A stretch of DNA of 46,742 nucleotides, from contig NZ_JBKQWU010000026.1 in the NCBI RefSeq assembly GCF_047275745.1, positions 1-46,742 of the forward strand. The letters run 5' to 3'. The notes beneath the pieces were generated by a model. It searched no databases. It was not told the DNA's origin and was given only the letters and a program-made list of their open reading frames with translations. Numbering within the stretch: the first letter of the stretch is position 1; every line of letters starts with the position of its first letter. This DNA is from Amaricoccus sp047275745 (lineage in GTDB: Bacteria; Pseudomonadota; Alphaproteobacteria; Rhodobacterales; Rhodobacteraceae). This document shows, in pieces, positions 15,652 through 24,632 of the stretch. The position numbers and the translations under genes are program-made.

Positions 15652-15781
15652 CGCCGGGGGGTCCCGCCCGCGGATCACCTCGGCCATCGGCGGTCGGGCG
15701 CTCGGCGGCGCCTCCGTTCTCTATACCGGTCTCTATACCGGCCGGCCTTGTGTCAGCGGCGGCACGCGCTGCCCGACACCG

Positions 15782-16447
15782 TCAGATCGAGACGGTTGTG
15801 ACCTCGTAGCTCCGGGCCGGATGCGACAGGCGGGCCTCGGTCAGATGGGCGTCGCCGAGGAAGGTGTCGCGGGTCACGACGAGCAACGGATCGCGCTCGG
15901 CGACTGACAGGATCTCGGCGGTATCGGCATCCGCCGCCGCCGCCGAGATCCGGGTGATGACGCGGGTCGCGGGAACCTCGCGGACCAGCCATTCGTTCGG
16001 GCCGGCGGCGCGGAAAGGCTGATCGGCGGCGCCGGGAAGCACATCGAGATTGATCGTCCGGTGTTCGAGCTGGAACGGCCTGCCATCGGCGAGATGCAGG
16101 CAGGTCAGCCGGAGCAGCCCGGCCCGCGCGCCGGTCCCCGCCATCACCTCCCGTTCGAGGAGCCGGTAGGAATAGTCGTGACCGCGGTTCTCGATCTCCT
16201 CGCGGATCAGCGGGATGCTCAGTTTCGAGGTCTGGGAGGTGCGCCGCGCCACGCGGCTGCCGGCGCGCTTGCGCCGTTCGATCAGCCCCTGCTCGACCAG
16301 CGTCGACAGCGCCCGCCTGACCGTGCCGCGCGACGCGTTGAACTCCTCCGTCAGCTCGAACTCATGCGGAATATCGGCGCCGACCGGCCATTCGCCGTCG
16401 TTGATGCGGCGCAGCATTTCTTCGCGGATCTCATCGTGGCGCTTCAT
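15782..16447 (-). CDS. hutC: HutC-type GntR/UTRA repressor of histidine utilisation
   Basis: A protein of about 221 residues with an N-terminal GntR winged helix (HDEIREEMLRRI, FELTEEFNASRGTVRRALSTLVEQGLIERR) and a C-terminal UTRA domain (about residues 85-221; HLADGRPFQLEHRTIN, VITRISAAAAD). HutC binds urocanate through the UTRA fold and represses the hut genes. It is divergent from hutI. The start is uncertain: an ATG at 16447 is used here, but in-frame ATG 16483 and TTG 16489 upstream also exist and none has a strong ribosome-binding site. Divergent placement and domain content make the assignment firm. Confidence 0.85.
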   Translation of the reverse strand: MKRHDEIREEMLRRINDGEWPVGADIPHEFELTEEFNASRGTVRRALSTLVEQGLIERRKRAGSRVARRTSQTSKLSIPLIREEIENRGHDYSYRLLEREVMAGTGARAGLLRLTCLHLADGRPFQLEHRTINLDVLPGAADQPFRAAGPNEWLVREVPATRVITRISAAAADADTAEILSVAERDPLLVVTRDTFLGDAHLTEARLSHPARSYEVTTVSI

Positions 16448-16495
16448 GGCGCGATCATATGGGCCGCCGGCATGTTTCACCATCCTCAATTATGT

Positions 16496-16525
16496 TTGGA
16501 CATATTTTGATAATATGACTATACA
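16496..16525 (+). promoter_or_regulatory. hut promoter with overlapping palindromic operator
   Basis: TTGGAC (16496-16501) and TATACA (16520-16525) are 18 nt apart and suit a sigma-70-type promoter for hutI. Between them CATATTTTGATAATATG (16501-16517) has perfect 6-bp arms, CATATT/AATATG. An AT-rich palindrome inside the promoter is a sensible HutC site and would also lie upstream of hutC. The assignment rests on position and symmetry. Confidence 0.5.
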
Positions 16526-16545
16526 TATTGGCAAGGAGGAGCCCG

Positions 16546-17742
16546 ATGATTCGTTACATTCTGACCAATGCGCGCCTGCTGACCTGCGCCGAGGGGCCGC
16601 GGGGCTATGCCCTCCGGGATGAGGAGATCGCCGTCCAGGATGGCAGGATCGCCGCGATCGGCGACATCCCCGCCGATTTCGTGGCGGCGGAGCGGCATGA
16701 CCTGGGCGGACGCGTCGTCACCCCGGCGCTGATCGACTGCCATACTCACATCGTCCACGGCGGCGACCGCGCGCGCGAGTTCGAGATGCGGCTCGGGGGC
16801 GCGTCCTATGAGGAGATCGCGCGGGCGGGCGGCGGTATCCTGTCGAGCGTCGCCGCCACCCGCGCGGCGGACGAGGACGCGCTGGTCGCGAGCGCCCTGC
16901 CCCGGCTCGATGCGCTGCTGGCCGAGGGCGTCGGAACCGTCGAGGTCAAGTCCGGCTACGGGCTGACGATCGAGGACGAGATCCGGATGCTGCGCGCCGC
17001 CCGGCGGCTCGAAAGGGAACGGCCGGTCCGGATCGTCACGAGCTGGCTCGCCGCCCACGCCGTGCCGCCGGAATACAAGGGCCGCCCCGACGATTATGTG
17101 ACCGAGGTCGCGATCCCCGGACTGCGCGCCGCGCATGAGGCGGGGCTCGTGGACGCGGTGGACGGCTTCTGCGAGAGCATCGCCTTCCTGATCCCGCAGA
17201 TCACACGGCTCTTCGATGTCGCCGCGGAACTGGGACTGCCGGTCAAGCTCCACGCCGAGCAGCTCTCGCATCAGGCCGGGGCCTGGCTCGTCGCCTCGCG
17301 GGGCGGGCTCTCGGCGGATCACGTGGAATACGTCGATGCCGAGGATGCGCGGGCGATGGCCGAGGCGGGGACGGTGGCGACGATGCTGCCCGGCGCCTTC
17401 TATACGTTGCGCGAGACGCAAGTGCCGCCGATCGCCGAGTTCCGGAAGGCCGGGACGGTGATGGCGCTCGCGACCGACTGCAATCCCGGAACCGCGCCGC
17501 TGACCTCGATCCTGCTCACGATGAACATGGGCGCGACGCTCTTCCGCATGACGCCCGAGGAATGCCTGCGCGGCGTGACCGCGAACGCGGCCCGCGCACT
17601 CGGGCTGACCGACCGCGGCGTCCTCGCGCCCGGAATGCGCGCCGATCTCGCGGTCTGGAACATCGATCACCCGTCCGAGCTCACGTACCGCATCGGCTTC
17701 AATCCTCTGCACGCACGCTATTTCGGAGGTGTGAAATGCTGA
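16546..17742 (+). CDS. hutI: Imidazolonepropionase
   Basis: A 398-residue amidohydrolase that opens 4-imidazolone-5-propanoate to N-formimidoyl-L-glutamate, the third step of histidine breakdown. The metal motif DCHTHIVHGGDR has His66 and His68. The family block GGGILSSVAATR, KSGYGL, LHAEQLSHQAG and ATDCNPGT are all present, and the length is normal. The ATG at 16546 follows AAGGAGG at 6 nt; an in-frame TTG at 16529 is less likely. The stop overlaps the hutH start in ATGCTGA, so the two are translationally coupled. Confidence 0.95.
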   Translation: MIRYILTNARLLTCAEGPRGYALRDEEIAVQDGRIAAIGDIPADFVAAERHDLGGRVVTPALIDCHTHIVHGGDRAREFEMRLGGASYEEIARAGGGILSSVAATRAADEDALVASALPRLDALLAEGVGTVEVKSGYGLTIEDEIRMLRAARRLERERPVRIVTSWLAAHAVPPEYKGRPDDYVTEVAIPGLRAAHEAGLVDAVDGFCESIAFLIPQITRLFDVAAELGLPVKLHAEQLSHQAGAWLVASRGGLSADHVEYVDAEDARAMAEAGTVATMLPGAFYTLRETQVPPIAEFRKAGTVMALATDCNPGTAPLTSILLTMNMGATLFRMTPEECLRGVTANAARALGLTDRGVLAPGMRADLAVWNIDHPSELTYRIGFNPLHARYFGGVKC

Positions 17743-19253
17743 CCCTTGTCCCGGGCGATGCCACGCTCGACCAACTGGAAACCATCTGGCGCGAGGACCT
17801 TCCCGCGCGTCTCGCCGAGGCGGCCCGGCCCGGCATTCTCGCCTCCGCCGGCATGATCGCCGCGGCGGCCGCCGGCGATGTCGGCGTCTATGGCGTCAAC
17901 ACCGGCTTCGGCAAGCTCGCCTCGGTCCGGATCGCGCCCGAGGATACCGCGATGCTCCAGCGCAACCTGATCCTGTCGCATTGCTGCGGCGTGGGCGAGC
18001 CGCTGGCGCTCCCCGCCGTCCGGCTCATGATGGCGCTGAAGCTGCTCAGCCTCGGCCGCGGCGCCTCGGGCGTGCGGATCGAGGTCGTCGAACTCATCGA
18101 AAGCATGCTCGCGCACGGTGTCATGCCGATGGTGCCCGAGCAGGGCAGCGTCGGCGCCTCGGGCGATCTCGCGCCCCTCGCGCATATGGCGGCGGTGATG
18201 CTGGGGCATGGCGAGGCATTCGAGGGCGAACGCCTGCCGGGTGGCGAGGCGCTCTCCCGCGCGGGTCTGACCCCGGTCGTACTCGGCGCCAAGGAGGGGC
18301 TCGCGCTCATCAACGGCACGCAGTTCTCGACGGCCCTGGCGCTGATCGGACTCTTCCGGACCTGGGCGGCGGCGAGGGCCGCGCTGGTGACGAGTGCGAT
18401 GTCCACCGACGCGATCATGGGTTCGACCGCGCCGATGCATCCCGACATCCACTCACTGCGAGGCCATGCGGGCCAGATCGAGGTCGCGGCGATCACCCGC
18501 GACCTGCTCGACGGCAGCGAGATCCGCGAGAGCCACCGCGAGGACGATCTCCGGGTGCAGGACCCCTACTGCATCCGCTGCCAGCCGCAGGTGACCGGCG
18601 CCGCGCTCGATCTGCTGCGCTTCGCCGGCCGGACGCTGCTGACCGAGGCGAACGCGGTGACCGACAACCCGCTGGTGCTGTCGGACGGGCAGATCATCTC
18701 GGGCGGAAATTTCCACGCCGAGCCGGTGGCCTTCGCCGCCGACCAGATCGCGCTCGCCGCCGCCGAGATCGGCGCCATCTCGCAGCGCCGCGTCGCACTC
18801 ATGGTCGATCCGGCGCTGAGCTTCGGTCTGCCGCCGTTCCTGACGCCCCAGCCGGGCCTCAACAGCGGCCTGATGATCGCCGAGGTCACGACCGCCGCGC
18901 TGATGAGCGAGAACAAGCATCTGGCCGCGCCGTGTTCGGTCGACTCGACCCCGACCTCGGCCAATCAGGAAGACCACGTCAGCATGGCCGCCCACGGGGC
19001 GCGCCGTCTGGGACTCATGACCCGCAACCTCGCCGTCATCGTCGGCGTCGAGGCGATCTGCGCGGCGCAGGGGATCGAATTTCGCGCGCCGCTCCGGACT
19101 TCCGCGCCGATCGCGCGCGTGATCGAGACCATCCGCCAGCGCATCGGGACGATGGGCGAGGACCGCTATCTCGCCCCCGACCTGACCGCCGCGCAGGCGA
19201 TGGTCGAGGACGGCGTACTGGCCGAGGCGGCCGGGATCACGGCCGCTTACTGA
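17736..19253 (+). CDS. hutH: Histidine ammonia-lyase
   Basis: A 505-residue lyase that converts L-histidine to trans-urocanate and ammonia, the first step of the pathway. The Ala141-Ser142-Gly143 triad in GSVGASGDLAPLAH forms the MIO electrophile by self-cyclisation. VYGVNTGFGKLASV near residue 51, QDPYCIRCQPQ and the NQEDHVSM block are typical of HutH. The start overlaps the end of hutI by 7 nt. Length and motifs match the family, and nothing suggests damage. Confidence 0.96.
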   Translation: MLTLVPGDATLDQLETIWREDLPARLAEAARPGILASAGMIAAAAAGDVGVYGVNTGFGKLASVRIAPEDTAMLQRNLILSHCCGVGEPLALPAVRLMMALKLLSLGRGASGVRIEVVELIESMLAHGVMPMVPEQGSVGASGDLAPLAHMAAVMLGHGEAFEGERLPGGEALSRAGLTPVVLGAKEGLALINGTQFSTALALIGLFRTWAAARAALVTSAMSTDAIMGSTAPMHPDIHSLRGHAGQIEVAAITRDLLDGSEIRESHREDDLRVQDPYCIRCQPQVTGAALDLLRFAGRTLLTEANAVTDNPLVLSDGQIISGGNFHAEPVAFAADQIALAAAEIGAISQRRVALMVDPALSFGLPPFLTPQPGLNSGLMIAEVTTAALMSENKHLAAPCSVDSTPTSANQEDHVSMAAHGARRLGLMTRNLAVIVGVEAICAAQGIEFRAPLRTSAPIARVIETIRQRIGTMGEDRYLAPDLTAAQAMVEDGVLAEAAGITAAY

Positions 19254-19281
19254 CCCGACCCCATCGCTGTCCGATGAGACG

Positions 19282-19302
19282 CCCCCGCGCATGCCGCGGG
19301 GG
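19282..19302 (+). other. Intra-operon hairpin after hutH
   Basis: An 8-bp perfect stem, CCCCCGCG/CGCGGGGG, with loop CATGC lies 28 nt after the hutH stop. There is no U-run. It could stabilise the hutIH message or attenuate transcription into the transporter and hutU. Confidence 0.4.
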
Positions 19303-19370
19303 GGCGGCCGCCCCCGCTCGGCCTCCGGGCGGGTGGCGGAATGGGAGGAAAGAAAAATGGAGGAAATCTC

Positions 19371-20717
19371 ATGAACGCCATCGTACTGGCCGTCGCCGCG
19401 ATGATGCTGCTGGTCCTGATAAGGGTACCAGTCATCATGGCACTGATCGTGGCGACCTTCATCGGCGGGACCGCCGCCGGAATGAATTTCGCCGACGTGG
19501 TCGACGCTTTCGAGGCCGGCCTCGGCAATGGCGCGAACATCGCGCTCTCCTATGCGATGCTCGGCGCCTTCGCGGTCGCGCTGTCGCGGTCCGGTCTCAC
19601 GCATCTCGTGGCGAGCCGCATCGCGGGTCTGGTCGGGGCCAAGAGCAGCGCGAGCGGCAACCTCTACGCCGCCATGGTGATCTACGGCGCCTTCCTCGTC
19701 ACGGCGACGCTCGCCGAGACGCTGGTGCCGGTGCATATCGCCTTCATCCCGATCCTGGTGCCGCCGCTCCTCGAGGTGATGGACCGACTCCAGCTCGACC
19801 GGCGGGCGGCGGCCTGCGCGCTGACCTGCGGGCTCATTTTCGCCTACATGCTGCTCCCGGTCGGCTTCGGCGCGGTCTACCAGACCGACATCCTGACGAA
19901 GAACATCAACATCGCGGGGGAAGCCCACGGCTTCGCCGTCGCCGCGTCCACCGTACCGCTCGCGATGCTGATCCCCGCGCTCGGGATGCTCGTCGGCCTG
20001 ATGTTCGCGGTCCTCATCTCCTACCGGCGGCCGCGCGCCTACAAGATCCGCGAGATCGGCGAGATCGCGGGCGACGAGAAGCCGGCCCATCCGCCGATGA
20101 GCCAGAAGCAGATCACGCTCAGCCTGCTTGCGATCGTCATCGCGCTCATCACCCAGCTCATCCTCGGATCGATGCTGATCGGCGGGCTGGTCGGCTTCGC
20201 TCTGCTCAGCCTCGGCGGGTTCTTCCGCTGGAACGAGGTCGATGACGTCTTCGTGCTCGGCCTCCGGATGATGGCGCTGATCGGCTTCATCATGGTCACC
20301 GCGCAGGGGTTCGCCGCCGTGATGCAGGCCACGGGCGAGGTTCCGGCGCTCGTCGAAGGCTCCGCCGCGCTCATCGGCGACAGCAAGGCGATGGCGGCCT
20401 TCGTGCTGCTCGCGGTCGGGCTTCTGATCACGATGGGGATCGGCTCCTCCTTCTCGACCGTCCCGGTGATCGCGCTCATCTACGTGCCGCTCTGCCTCGA
20501 GTTCGGCTTCTCGCCGCTCGCGACGGTCGCACTGATCGGCACGGCGGGCGCGCTCGGCGACGCGGGATCGCCCGCCTCCGACTCGACACTCGGGCCGACC
20601 GCGGGCCTCGATGCCGACGGCCAGCACGATCACATCTGGGACACCGTAGTCCCGACCTTCCTGCACTTCAACCTGCCGCTGCTCGCGGCCGGCTGGATCG
20701 CGGCCATGGTCCTCTGA
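19371..20717 (+). CDS. NhaC/YuiF-family transporter, probable histidine or urocanate permease
   Basis: A 448-residue membrane protein with about 11-12 helices of the Na+/H+ antiporter-like YuiF group (COG2056, annotated as a predicted histidine transporter). Family-like segments include AETLVPVHIAFIPILVPPLL and the conserved DAGSPASDSTLGPTAGLDADG near the C-terminus. Its position between hutH and hutU strongly suggests uptake of histidine, with urocanate as an alternative. The ATG at 19371 has GGAGGAAA about 8 nt upstream; a start 30 nt earlier would place this site inside the coding region. The transport direction and coupling ion are inferred. Confidence 0.82.
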   Translation: MNAIVLAVAAMMLLVLIRVPVIMALIVATFIGGTAAGMNFADVVDAFEAGLGNGANIALSYAMLGAFAVALSRSGLTHLVASRIAGLVGAKSSASGNLYAAMVIYGAFLVTATLAETLVPVHIAFIPILVPPLLEVMDRLQLDRRAAACALTCGLIFAYMLLPVGFGAVYQTDILTKNINIAGEAHGFAVAASTVPLAMLIPALGMLVGLMFAVLISYRRPRAYKIREIGEIAGDEKPAHPPMSQKQITLSLLAIVIALITQLILGSMLIGGLVGFALLSLGGFFRWNEVDDVFVLGLRMMALIGFIMVTAQGFAAVMQATGEVPALVEGSAALIGDSKAMAAFVLLAVGLLITMGIGSSFSTVPVIALIYVPLCLEFGFSPLATVALIGTAGALGDAGSPASDSTLGPTAGLDADGQHDHIWDTVVPTFLHFNLPLLAAGWIAAMVL

Positions 20718-20763
20718 CCCGGCCCGGCTTCTTCAACGACATCAATACAAAGGATGGACTCCA

Positions 20764-22461
20764 ATGTCGAACAATCCACGCCACAACATCCGCGAGATCC
20801 GTCCCGACACCGGGACCGAACTCAAGGCCAAGAGCTGGCTGACCGAGGCGCCGCTCAGGATGCTGATGAACAACCTGCACCCGGACGTGGCCGAGAACCC
20901 GCATGAGCTGGTCGTCTACGGCGGCATCGGCCGCGCCGCCCGCACCTGGGCCGATTTCGACAAGATCGTCGAGACGCTGAAGGATCTGGAGGCCGACGAG
21001 ACGCTGGTCGTCCAGTCCGGCAAGCCGATCGCGGTCGTCCGGACGCACGCCGACGCGCCGCGGGTGCTGATCGCCAATTCCAACCTCGTGCCGCATTGGG
21101 CGACCTGGGACCATTTCAACGAGCTCGACCGCAAGGGTCTGGCCATGTACGGCCAGATGACCGCCGGCTCCTGGATCTACATCGGCAGCCAAGGGATCGT
21201 TCAGGGCACCTACGAGACCTTTGCCGAGGCCGGCCGCCAGCACTATGGCGGCGACCTTAGGGGCAAGTGGATCCTGACCGCCGGTCTCGGCGGGATGGGC
21301 GGCGCGCAGCCGCTGGCAGCCGTCATGGCCGGCGCCTGCTGCCTCGCCGTCGAATGCGACGAGACCCGCGCGGATTTCCGCATCCGCACCCGCTACTGCG
21401 ACGACAAGGCCCATACGCTCGACGAGGCGCTGGCGATGATCGAGCGCTGGACGAAGGCGGGCGAGGCGAAATCGGTGGCGCTGATCGGCAACGCGGCCGA
21501 GGTCTTCCCCGAGATCCTGCGCCGGATGAAGGCGGGCGAGCCGCTGCCGAACGGCCGGCCGGATATCGTGACCGACCAGACCTCGGCGCATGATCCGGTC
21601 CACGGCTACCTTCCCACGGGCTGGACCGTCGCCGAATGGCGCGCCAAGCAGGAAATCGCGCCCAAGGCCGTCGAACGGGCCGCGCGCGCCGCGATGCGCG
21701 ATCATGTCGAGGCGATGGTCGGCTTCTGGAACGCGGGGGTGCCGACGCTCGACTACGGCAACAACATCCGTCAGGTCGCGCTGGAGGAAGGGTTGGAGAA
21801 CGCCTTCGCCTTCCCCGGTTTCGTGCCCGCCTATATCCGGCCGCTCTTCTGCCGCGGCATCGGCCCGTTCCGCTGGGCGGCGCTCTCGGGCGATCCGGAG
21901 GACATCTACAAGACCGATCAGGCGATCAAGGAGCTGTTCCCCGAGAACGAGCACCTGCACCGCTGGCTCGCCATGGCCCGCGACCGCATCGCCTTCCAGG
22001 GCCTGCCGGCGCGGATCGCCTGGATCGGCCTCGGCGACCGCCACCGGGCCGGGCTGAAGTTCAACGAGATGGTGGCGAGCGGGGAACTCAAGGCGCCCGT
22101 CGTCATCGGCCGCGACCATCTCGACTCGGGCTCGGTCGCCTCGCCGAACCGCGAGACCGAGGCGATGAAGGACGGTTCCGACGCGGTGTCGGACTGGCCG
22201 CTGCTGAATGCGCTGGTCAACACCGCCTCGGGCGCGACCTGGGTCTCGCTGCATCACGGCGGCGGCGTCGGCATGGGTTTCTCGCAGCACGCGGGCGTCG
22301 TCATCTGCGCCGACGGCACGCCCGAGGCGGCGAAGCGGCTGGAGCGGGTGCTCTGGAACGACCCCGCCTCGGGTGTCTGGCGCCACGCCGACGCGGGCTA
22401 TGACATCGCGCTCGATTGCGCGCGGGAACACGGGCTCCGTCTGCCCGGCATCCTCGGCTGA
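20764..22461 (+). CDS. hutU: Urocanate hydratase
   Basis: A 565-residue enzyme that hydrates urocanate to 4-imidazolone-5-propanoate with tightly bound NAD+, the second step of the pathway. Clear family blocks are VVYGGIGRAARTW, YIGSQGIVQGTYETF, the NAD loop TAGLGGMGGAQP, VTDQTSAHDPVHGYLP and PLFCRGIGPFRW. DHLDSGSVASPNRETE and GGGVGMGFSQHAG follow near the C-terminus. The length is normal. AAGGA lies upstream of the ATG. It follows the transporter by 46 nt in the hut operon. Confidence 0.97.
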   Translation: MSNNPRHNIREIRPDTGTELKAKSWLTEAPLRMLMNNLHPDVAENPHELVVYGGIGRAARTWADFDKIVETLKDLEADETLVVQSGKPIAVVRTHADAPRVLIANSNLVPHWATWDHFNELDRKGLAMYGQMTAGSWIYIGSQGIVQGTYETFAEAGRQHYGGDLRGKWILTAGLGGMGGAQPLAAVMAGACCLAVECDETRADFRIRTRYCDDKAHTLDEALAMIERWTKAGEAKSVALIGNAAEVFPEILRRMKAGEPLPNGRPDIVTDQTSAHDPVHGYLPTGWTVAEWRAKQEIAPKAVERAARAAMRDHVEAMVGFWNAGVPTLDYGNNIRQVALEEGLENAFAFPGFVPAYIRPLFCRGIGPFRWAALSGDPEDIYKTDQAIKELFPENEHLHRWLAMARDRIAFQGLPARIAWIGLGDRHRAGLKFNEMVASGELKAPVVIGRDHLDSGSVASPNRETEAMKDGSDAVSDWPLLNALVNTASGATWVSLHHGGGVGMGFSQHAGVVICADGTPEAAKRLERVLWNDPASGVWRHADAGYDIALDCAREHGLRLPGILG

Positions 22462-22468
22462 CAAGAGG

Positions 22469-22492
22469 CGAGGCCGGCGCGCGCCGGCCTCG
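22469..22492 (+). other. Perfect palindrome between hutU and hutG
   Basis: A 24-bp perfect GC-rich palindrome starts 7 nt after the hutU stop. In RNA it gives a stem of about 10 bp with a tiny loop. It may attenuate or stabilise the message before hutG, whose own ribosome-binding site is weak. Confidence 0.45.
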
Positions 22493-22518
22493 CTCAACGA
22501 CATGCATCGGTTGAAACC

Positions 22519-23430
22519 ATGATCGAACATCGCAACGCACAGCCCTGGACCGGACGCGGTGATCCGGAGGACGGCGACCTGGCCCTCAGGATGCATCATC
22601 TGGCCGGGCGCGACGACGCCGGCTCCGCGCTCATCGGCTTCGCCTGCGACGCGGGTGTCCTGCGCAACAAGAGCAACCCCGGCGCCGCCGAGGCACCTCC
22701 CGCGATCCGCGGGGCGCTGGCCAATCTCGCGGCTCCCCGGCAGCCGCGCGGCTTTCACGACGCGGGCGACCTGGTGGTCCCCGGCGACGATCCGGCCCCC
22801 GGCCAACAGGCGCTGGCCGAGCATCTCGCGCCGCTCGTCGCGCGCTACCCGCGCGTCGTGGTCCTCGGCGGCGGTCACGAGACCGCCTGGGGGAGCTGGC
22901 GGGGCCTGCGTCGCGCCATGCCCCACGCCCGGATCGGCATCGTCAATATCGACGCGCATCTCGACATCCGCGCCATCGGGCCATCGGGCCCGTCCTCGGG
23001 CACGCCGTTCCACCAGATCCGGCAGGCGGACCCGGACGGTTTCGACTACGCCGTGCTCGGGCTCGCCGAGGAATCGAATACGGAAGCGCTGCGGGCGCGC
23101 GCCCGCGACTGGGATGTGGCGATCGTCGAGGATCACGCCCTGCAGACCAGCGCCGAGGCGGGCTTCGACGTGATCGACGCGCTCAGCGCGCGTAGCGACG
23201 TGATCTACCTGACAATCGACCTCGACGTGCTGCCCGCCGCGCAGGCCCCCGGGGTCAGCGCCACCGCCGCCCGCGGCGTGCCGCTCCATGTCGTCGAGGG
23301 GCTGGTCGCGCGAACCCTCGCCTCGGGCAAGGTGAGGCTGGCCGATATCGTCGAACTCTGCCCGCCGCGCGATCATGGTGACCGCACGGCCCGCTGCGCG
23401 GCCCTGCTCGCCCGGCGCCTGCTTGGCTGA
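22519..23430 (+). CDS. hutG: Formimidoylglutamase (arginase/agmatinase fold)
   Basis: A 303-residue Mn-dependent ureohydrolase that splits N-formimidoyl-L-glutamate into glutamate and formamide. The manganese motifs are in order: VLGGGHETAWG, NIDAHLDIR and TIDLDVLPAAQAPGVSA, which is the expected GGGHE / DAHxD / DxDxxDP-like series with the HutG variation. It is the last gene of the hut operon. With hutG present and no hutF in the window, the four-step formamide route is predicted. The start has only a weak upstream ribosome-binding site, but the N-terminus (PWTGRGDPED) is typical of HutG. Confidence 0.92.
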   Translation: MIEHRNAQPWTGRGDPEDGDLALRMHHLAGRDDAGSALIGFACDAGVLRNKSNPGAAEAPPAIRGALANLAAPRQPRGFHDAGDLVVPGDDPAPGQQALAEHLAPLVARYPRVVVLGGGHETAWGSWRGLRRAMPHARIGIVNIDAHLDIRAIGPSGPSSGTPFHQIRQADPDGFDYAVLGLAEESNTEALRARARDWDVAIVEDHALQTSAEAGFDVIDALSARSDVIYLTIDLDVLPAAQAPGVSATAARGVPLHVVEGLVARTLASGKVRLADIVELCPPRDHGDRTARCAALLARRLLG

Positions 23431-23659
23431 ACCCGGACGACGGATCACGCGGCAGCCGTCGCCGCCATCGAGCTCGGCGACGCGGTCGCCGGGCTCGGGA
23501 TCTGGGCGCGGTGGACCGTGAGTTGCGAGTTGCGTATCGAAACTCCGGATCGGAGGCCCCGGAGACGGCCGGGCCCTCGCCCGCGGCATTCAGACAACTG
23601 GACGCCATGAATCCAAAATGCAATGATGCGGGCGTACTGGTCGAATGGAGAGGGCTTTG

Positions 23660-24556
23660 ATGAGCGGTCGCGGTGAACTCAGCGGGTCGCTGGCCGCGCG
23701 GATCGTCGAACATATCAACGCGGCGAAACTCCCCAGCGGGACCCATGTCGCGGCGCAGGAACTCGCGGACCGCTTCAGCGTCTCGCGGTCGCCGATCAAC
23801 CAGGCCTTGCGGCTCTTGCATGAGAAGGGCGTGCTCGAACACGCGCCGAACCGCGGCTACATGGTCGGCGAGGCCGCGAATCTCTCGGCCAGCGACCTCG
23901 GCCTGCCGGTCCGGGAGGAGGTGACGGACGCCTATGAGCGGATCGCGGCGGACCGCTCGCACGGGCGGCTGCCGGCCCAGGTCTCCGAGGCGCTGATCCG
24001 CAAGCGGTACGGTCTCACCAGGGCGCAGGCCCTCGCCGTCCTCGGGCGGATCGCGCAGGAGGGCTGGGCCGAGCGGCGGCCCGGCTACGGCTGGGAATTC
24101 AGCGAAATGCTGACGACGCCCGAATCGCTGATCCAGACCTATCGCGCGCGCATGGCGCTCGAACCGGCGGCGCTGCTCGAACCGGGCTATCATCTCGACG
24201 CGGACACGATCGAGCGGCTGCGCGACACCGAACTCCAGCTTCTCGACGGCGCCCTGGAGAACATGCCGGCGGCCGCGCTGCACGAGCGCGGGGTCGTGTT
24301 CCACGAGAGCATCGTCGGCGCGGGCGGCAATCCCTTCCTCCTCGATGCGCTGCGCCGGATCAACCGCGTGCGCCGGCTGCTCTCCTACCGCGGCATGTCC
24401 ACGCGCGAGCGGTACTACGAGCATGCCCGCGAGCATCTCGACATCCTGAAACTGCTGGAGCAGGGTCGCAACACCGAGGCCGCCGAGACACTGCGCGCGC
24501 ATCTCGTGACGGTCGTGCGCAATCTGGAGCGCCTCGGGCCGGTGATCGCCGAGTGA
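23660..24556 (+). CDS. GntR/FCD regulator with two winged-helix domains
   Basis: A 298-residue regulator. The first winged helix (residues 8-70) has ELADRFSVSRSPINQALRLL and the wing GVLEHAPNRGYMV. A second winged-helix-like unit (87-148) has VSEALIRKRYGLTRAQALAVLGRIAQEGWAERRPGYGWEF. An FCD domain (about 155-290) follows with His215 (VFHESI), His255 (YEHAREH) and His281 (LRAHL) at the usual metal positions. FadR-type proteins normally have one DNA-binding domain. GGAGAGG lies 7 nt before ATG 23660; an ATG 15 nt upstream is less likely. It precedes the aconitase/TTT genes on the same strand and probably regulates them, sensing a carboxylate. Confidence 0.85.
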   Translation: MSGRGELSGSLAARIVEHINAAKLPSGTHVAAQELADRFSVSRSPINQALRLLHEKGVLEHAPNRGYMVGEAANLSASDLGLPVREEVTDAYERIAADRSHGRLPAQVSEALIRKRYGLTRAQALAVLGRIAQEGWAERRPGYGWEFSEMLTTPESLIQTYRARMALEPAALLEPGYHLDADTIERLRDTELQLLDGALENMPAAALHERGVVFHESIVGAGGNPFLLDALRRINRVRRLLSYRGMSTRERYYEHAREHLDILKLLEQGRNTEAAETLRAHLVTVVRNLERLGPVIAE

Positions 24557-24576
24557 CGGAACCGTGAAGATTCTAG

Positions 24577-24602
24577 TTGCACTTTAACAAGTCATAGTGC
24601 AA
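24577..24602 (+). promoter_or_regulatory. Inverted repeat upstream of the aconitase gene
   Basis: TTGCACT and AGTGCAA form perfect 7-bp arms around 12 nt, in the 76-bp AT-richer gap between the GntR gene and acnA. This is a good candidate operator for the adjacent GntR protein. The wide spacing could reflect its two DNA-binding domains. The site lies 31 nt upstream of the start codon. Confidence 0.5.
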
Positions 24603-24632
24603 AGTCCGCCCATCGAAACGGGAGGGGCGGCC

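Noticed and set aside
23555..23575. Hairpin-like GGCCCCGG/CCGGGCC after hutG as an operon terminator
   Set aside because: The stem is interrupted, lies 125 nt from the stop and lacks a U-run; too weak to list.
20668..23589. Long minus-strand frame of 973 codons opposite hutU and hutG
   Set aside because: It is the antisense shadow of two well-supported hut genes; composition is Arg/Asp/Gly-rich with no recognisable domain.
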